Shown one piece after another: positions 8,206-10,386 of a stretch of 10,386 nucleotides of DNA. A program made the translations under genes and the position numbers. The notes below the pieces were generated by a model. It was not told the origin of the DNA and searched no databases. It worked only from the letters and a program-made list of their open reading frames with translations. Numbering within the stretch: position 1 is the stretch's first letter; every line of letters begins with the position of its first letter. The DNA is from an uncultured Butyricicoccus sp. (GTDB taxonomy: Bacteria; Bacillota; Clostridia; Oscillospirales; Butyricicoccaceae). Location of the stretch: positions 1-10,386 of the forward strand of contig USLE01000019.1 of assembly GCA_900555465.1 (NCBI GenBank). The letters are read 5' to 3'.

Positions 8206-8410
8206 TTTACTTCCCTCCTTCAAAAAAATTTGATTTCACAGGTACTACGGCTGGCTTTTTGCCGCCGTTGCAATGCCCGTCCGAGGTAGTATACCCGCTA
8301 TAAACAATCGGATATAAAACGCCTCAGACAAAGCAAAATGAGTGCTTTGCTGAAAAAACTTTAACTTTTCTCGCAAAACGTGTAGGTTGACCAGTTTAAG
8401 GAATCAAGCA
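8206..8410 (-). promoter_or_regulatory. AT-rich, foldable rpsG leader region
   Basis: No gene is visible here. Next to rpsG the minus strand can form a 7-pair stem CGGCGGC / GCC(A)GCCG around an AAAAA loop (8248-8267). Flanking arms around 8241-8248 and 8286-8295 (GGTATACTAC / GTAGTACC, with a two-base bulge) can enclose it. The rest (about 8290-8400) is AT-rich, with runs such as GTTAAAGTTTTTT. No promoter with a credible -35 box was found. The position fits a translational control site or leader for S7, but nothing in the sequence proves it. Confidence 0.4.
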
Positions 8411-8498
8411 TGATCGTGCAGATCGAGGCGCAGTCGCCTGCCGCGTACCGAGGTACGCAAGGGCGGCTGGAACGACGAGCTGCGCGGTCAGGCGCAGA
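8411..8498 (-). repeat. GC-rich three-hairpin element after rpsL, possibly a dispersed intergenic repeat
   Basis: Three perfect hairpins lie in tandem in under 90 bases: CTGCGC-6-GCGCAG (8480-8497), GCGTAC-4-GTACGC (8443-8458) and AGGCG-4-CGCCT (8426-8439). The first begins one base after the rpsL stop codon. GGCGCAG occurs twice (8427-8433 and 8491-8497). The block is much richer in GC than the AT-rich sequence beside it and has no coding signature or ribosome binding site. No U-tract follows the hairpins, so they are not terminators. The architecture is that of a small folded intergenic repeat, but only one copy lies in this window, so the repeat status is inferred. Confidence 0.45.
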
Positions 8499-8918
8499 TT
8501 ACTTGCCGGCCTTCGGGCGCTTCGCGCCATACTTGGAACGAGCCTGACGGCGGTTCGCTACACCCTGGGTATCCAGCGTGCCGCGGATGATGTGGTAACG
8601 GACACCAGGAAGGTCCTTTACACGGCCACCGCGAACCATAACGACAGAGTGCTCCTGCAGGTTGTGGCCTTCACCGGGGATGTAAGCGGAAACTTCCATC
8701 TGGTTGGTCAGCTTAACACGAGCAACCTTACGAAGCGCAGAGTTCGGCTTCTTCGGCGTCATGGTCTTAACCGTCGTGCAGACACCGCGCTTCTGCGGAG
8801 CGGGCTGGTCGGTGGACTTCTTCTTCTGAGAGTTGTAGCCTACCTGCAGCGCCGGAGCCGTAGATTTGTAGATGGCTGCCTCGCGACCCTTACGGACGAG
8901 TTGGTTAAAAGTTGGCAT
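8499..8918 (-). CDS. rpsL: Small-subunit ribosomal protein S12 (uS12)
   Basis: S12 sits at the decoding centre of the small subunit and affects accuracy and streptomycin response. The 139-residue product begins [12 protein letters not shown] and carries [10 protein letters not shown] (41-50), [11 protein letters not shown] (54-64), [11 protein letters not shown] (81-91) and [13 protein letters not shown] (97-109). Lys56 and Lys101 match the two lysines (43 and 88 in E. coli, counting Met) where streptomycin-resistance changes often fall; both are unaltered. Asp102 is the site methylthiolated by RimO in many bacteria. The longer segment before PQKRGV is typical of Firmicutes S12. The ATG at 8918-8916 is chosen because AGGAGG (8926-8931) lies seven bases upstream and it gives the conserved N-terminus; a TTG 21 bases further out is in frame but would place the ribosome binding site inside the gene. 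The L7Ae-like gene ends 66 bases upstream. Confidence 0.99.
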   Translation of the reverse strand: MPTFNQLVRKGREAAIYKSTAPALQVGYNSQKKKSTDQPAPQKRGVCTTVKTMTPKKPNSALRKVARVKLTNQMEVSAYIPGEGHNLQEHSVVMVRGGRVKDLPGVRYHIIRGTLDTQGVANRRQARSKYGAKRPKAGK

Positions 8919-8984
8919 TTTATTTCCTCCTTCTTTCAAAGATATTTATGAAAAGCGCTTTTGCGCGATTCATCGGAACAGATG

Positions 8985-9227
8985 TCAGCGCAGAACCGTG
9001 ACGACTGCGGCGCCGACGTCAATGCCGGCCGCGTCCCCGAGTTCCGTCATAGTGGTGATCTCCTGGACAGTGGTCCCCATCTCGCTGCAAAGCTCGTAGA
9101 TCGGACCGACGACGCGCTTTTCCGCGTCGAGCGCAATATAGACCTCTGCGGCCGCGCCATCCCGGATCGCCTTTTTGGACTGCTTCACACCGATGACTTT
9201 GTGCGCCGTGCGAAGTTCTGAAAGCAT
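8985..9227 (-). CDS. rplGB: L7Ae-like K-turn RNA-binding protein (YbxF / RplGB family)
   Basis: This 80-residue protein belongs to the L7Ae/L30e/S12e/Gadd45 family, whose small bacterial members (YbxF and YlxQ in Bacillus) bind kink-turn RNA. Visible family features are VIGVKQSKKAIRDG (11-24), a strand AEVYIALDAE (27-36), and the C-terminal LGDAAGIDVGAAVVTVL (63-79), which closely resembles YbxF. The size (YbxF is 82) and position between rpoC and rpsL are as in Bacillus, which supports the subfamily. The start is ATG 9227-9225 with AGGAGG (9234-9239) six bases upstream; an in-frame codon 21 bases earlier would lie upstream of the ribosome binding site. It is the first gene of the str transcription unit. 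Whether it is part of the ribosome or binds other structured RNAs is not settled by sequence. Confidence 0.93.
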   Translation of the reverse strand: MLSELRTAHKVIGVKQSKKAIRDGAAAEVYIALDAEKRVVGPIYELCSEMGTTVQEITTMTELGDAAGIDVGAAVVTVLR

Positions 9228-9256
9228 AGTAACCCTCCTATACGGCATACTCCAAT

Positions 9257-9285
9257 AGTATAAAGGTTTCCCGGTATGAAGTCAA
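9257..9285 (-). promoter_or_regulatory. Strong sigma-A-type promoter of the str operon
   Basis: TTGACT (9280-9285) and TATACT (9257-9262) are separated by exactly 17 bases on the minus strand; each box matches consensus at 5 of 6 positions. The sequence upstream is AT-rich (TGTAAAAATGC, GTGAAAAATATC), which could act as an UP element. Initiation near 9250 leaves a leader of only about 22 bases before the L7Ae-like gene, so there is little room for leader-based control. Confidence 0.85.
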
Positions 9286-9357
9286 GCATTTTTACAGATA
9301 TTTTTCACTTTTCTGCCATTTTACATGGCGATCCGCTTTTCCTGCCGCGTCCCCGGG

Positions 9358-9394
9358 AAAATAACAGGGGAACGCCTTTCAGCATTCCCCTGTT
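9358..9394 (-). terminator. Terminator of the rpoC transcription unit
   Basis: The minus strand forms a 13-pair stem, AACAGGGGAATGC / GCGTTCCCCTGTT (one G-U pair), with a 6-base loop, followed by ATTTTCC. It lies about 36 bases after the rpoC stop and before the str promoter. The U-tract is short and interrupted, so some read-through into the str operon is possible. Confidence 0.82.
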
Positions 9395-9430
9395 TTGCAC
9401 ATTTTATAAGGATATGGCTGCGGTAAACCG

Positions 9431-10386
9431 TCAGTCGAGATCGACCTTCTGCTCGTAGTGGCCGTCGCAGTACTCGGTCATGCCCGAGCCGGCCGGGATC
9501 AGCTTGCCGATGATGACGTTTTCCTTCAGGCCCATCAGCGGGTCGACCTTGCCCTTGATCGCAGCGTCGGTCAGCACGCGGGTAGTCTCCTGGAAGGATG
9601 CCGCCGACATCCACGAGTCGGTCGCAAGGGATGCCTTGGTGATACCCATGAGGGTCGGCTCCGCAACTGCAAGGCGGAGTCCCTCCTCGCCTGCGTCGAT
9701 GCGGTCCTGCACCTTCTGGTTGTAATCCTCGAACTCGAGCAGGTCCATCACAGAGCCCGGCAGCACTTCCGCATCGCCCGCGTCCTCGACACGGACCTTG
9801 CGCATCATCTGGCGCACGATAACCTCGATATGCTTATCGTTGATATCAACGCCCTGCTGACGGTAAACCTTCTGGACTTCCTTGATCTCGTAGTCGTGCA
9901 CCGCACGCGGATCGCGCACGCGCAGGATGTCATGCGGGTTGAGCGAGCCTTCGTTGAGCTGGAAGCCCTGCTCGACCTGCTGGCCGTCGGTCACGCGGAT
10001 GCCCGAAGAGGATGCGAGCTGATAGGAACGCATCTCGCCGGATTCCGGGTTGACGATGTTGACGGTCTTGACGGTCGTGCGCTTGGATTCCTCGATCGTG
10101 ACAACGCCGCTGATCTCGGCGAGCGTCGCTGCCTTCTTGGGCTTGCGCGCCTCGAACAGCTCTTCGACTCGCGGAAGACCCTGCGTAATATCCGAGCCCG
10201 CAACGCCGCCGGTGTGGAAGGTACGCATGGTCAGCTGGGTGCCCGGCTCGCCGATGGACTGCGCAGCGATGATGCCGACAGCCTCGCCCTTGCCGACCAG
10301 CGTGCCCATTGCCAGGTTGATGCCGTAGCAGTGCGCGCAGACGCCCTTGCGTGCGCGGCACTCGAGCACCGAGCGGATCTGCACAC
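9431..10386 (-). CDS. rpoC: RNA polymerase beta' subunit, C-terminal part (5' end outside window)
   Basis: RpoC is the largest catalytic subunit of RNA polymerase. The last 317 full codons are present, plus two bases of the preceding codon. The fragment opens at the second zinc-binding site (C9, C16 and C19 of the fragment, in [15 protein letters not shown]; the fourth cysteine lies upstream, outside the window). It continues through the trigger-loop region [18 protein letters not shown] and [10 protein letters not shown] (33-60) directly into [20 protein letters not shown], so the large insertion seen in the E. coli trigger loop is absent, as in other Firmicutes. The C-terminal signature [18 protein letters not shown], then [17 protein letters not shown], is intact, ending VDLD before TGA at 9431-9433. 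rpoB would be expected just beyond the window. A terminator follows, so rpoC and the str operon are separate transcription units, at least in part. Confidence 0.98.
   Translation of the reverse strand, partial: VQIRSVLECRARKGVCAHCYGINLAMGTLVGKGEAVGIIAAQSIGEPGTQLTMRTFHTGGVAGSDITQGLPRVEELFEARKPKKAATLAEISGVVTIEESKRTTVKTVNIVNPESGEMRSYQLASSSGIRVTDGQQVEQGFQLNEGSLNPHDILRVRDPRAVHDYEIKEVQKVYRQQGVDINDKHIEVIVRQMMRKVRVEDAGDAEVLPGSVMDLLEFEDYNQKVQDRIDAGEEGLRLAVAEPTLMGITKASLATDSWMSAASFQETTRVLTDAAIKGKVDPLMGLKENVIIGKLIPAGSGMTEYCDGHYEQKVDLD

Noticed and set aside
8206..8223. Upstream in-frame TTG as an alternative rpsG start
   Set aside because: It directly abuts the AGGAGG site and would add six residues absent from S7 proteins; GTG at 8205 gives the standard 156 residues.
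8288..8293. TATACT on the minus strand as a -10 box for a separate rpsG promoter
   Set aside because: No acceptable -35 box lies 15-19 bases upstream and there is no extended -10 TG.
8919..8939. Upstream in-frame TTG as an alternative rpsL start
   Set aside because: It would place the ribosome binding site inside the coding sequence; the ATG at 8918 gives the conserved MPTFNQL start.
8955..8966. GCGC-AAAA-GCGC hairpin followed by T residues between the L7Ae-like gene and rpsL
   Set aside because: The stem has only four pairs and is too weak to terminate within an operon whose downstream genes are essential.
9315..9329. GCCAT-TTTAC-ATGGC inverted repeat upstream of the str promoter
   Set aside because: The stem has only five pairs and lacks a U-tract; it probably occurs by chance in an AT-rich region.

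Overview
The window looks like ordinary chromosome from a moderately GC-rich Gram-positive bacterium of the class Clostridia, probably the order Oscillospirales. That placement is inferred from three things: the gene order rpoC, L7Ae-like, rpsL, rpsG, fusA, tuf (the same order as in Bacillus), the protein sequences (an S12 with the Firmicutes-type N-terminal insertion, an RpoC with no large insertion in the trigger loop, an MreB and a RecD2), and strong AGGAGG ribosome binding sites throughout. Every supported gene is on the minus strand, so the window is described from its right end to its left.

Right end (10386 to 9431): the last 317 codons of rpoC, closed by a hairpin terminator at 9358-9394. 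A near-consensus promoter (9257-9285) then starts the str operon: an L7Ae-like K-turn protein (8985-9227), rpsL (8499-8918), rpsG (7735-8205, GTG start) and fusA (5595-7697). The rpsL-rpsG gap is 293 bases, long for this operon. It holds a GC-rich three-hairpin element directly after rpsL, an AT-rich stretch, and a foldable leader before rpsG. tuf (4297-5502) follows fusA, but has its own promoter in the 92-base gap and a textbook terminator (4226-4260).

Middle (4174 to 3689): a small unrecognised 77-codon gene with a good ribosome binding site and a Cys/His-rich C-terminal half, then a hairpin that may terminate it, then a clear promoter (3852-3880) with a leader of about 155 bases.

Left end (3688 to 1): that promoter serves a 99-residue single-pass membrane protein of unknown function and recD2 (SF1B helicase), 21 bases apart and probably co-transcribed. 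mreB (actin-like shape protein) follows with its own consensus promoter and runs off the left edge of the window with all 330 codons open.

Together the genes cover transcription (rpoC), translation (S12, S7, EF-G, EF-Tu, L7Ae-like protein), DNA repair or replication-fork maintenance (RecD2) and cell shape (MreB). I see no mobile element, CRISPR array, tRNA, rRNA or defence system, and no clear new system. The parts least explained by known families are the structured element after rpsL, the rpsG leader and the two small unknown proteins.
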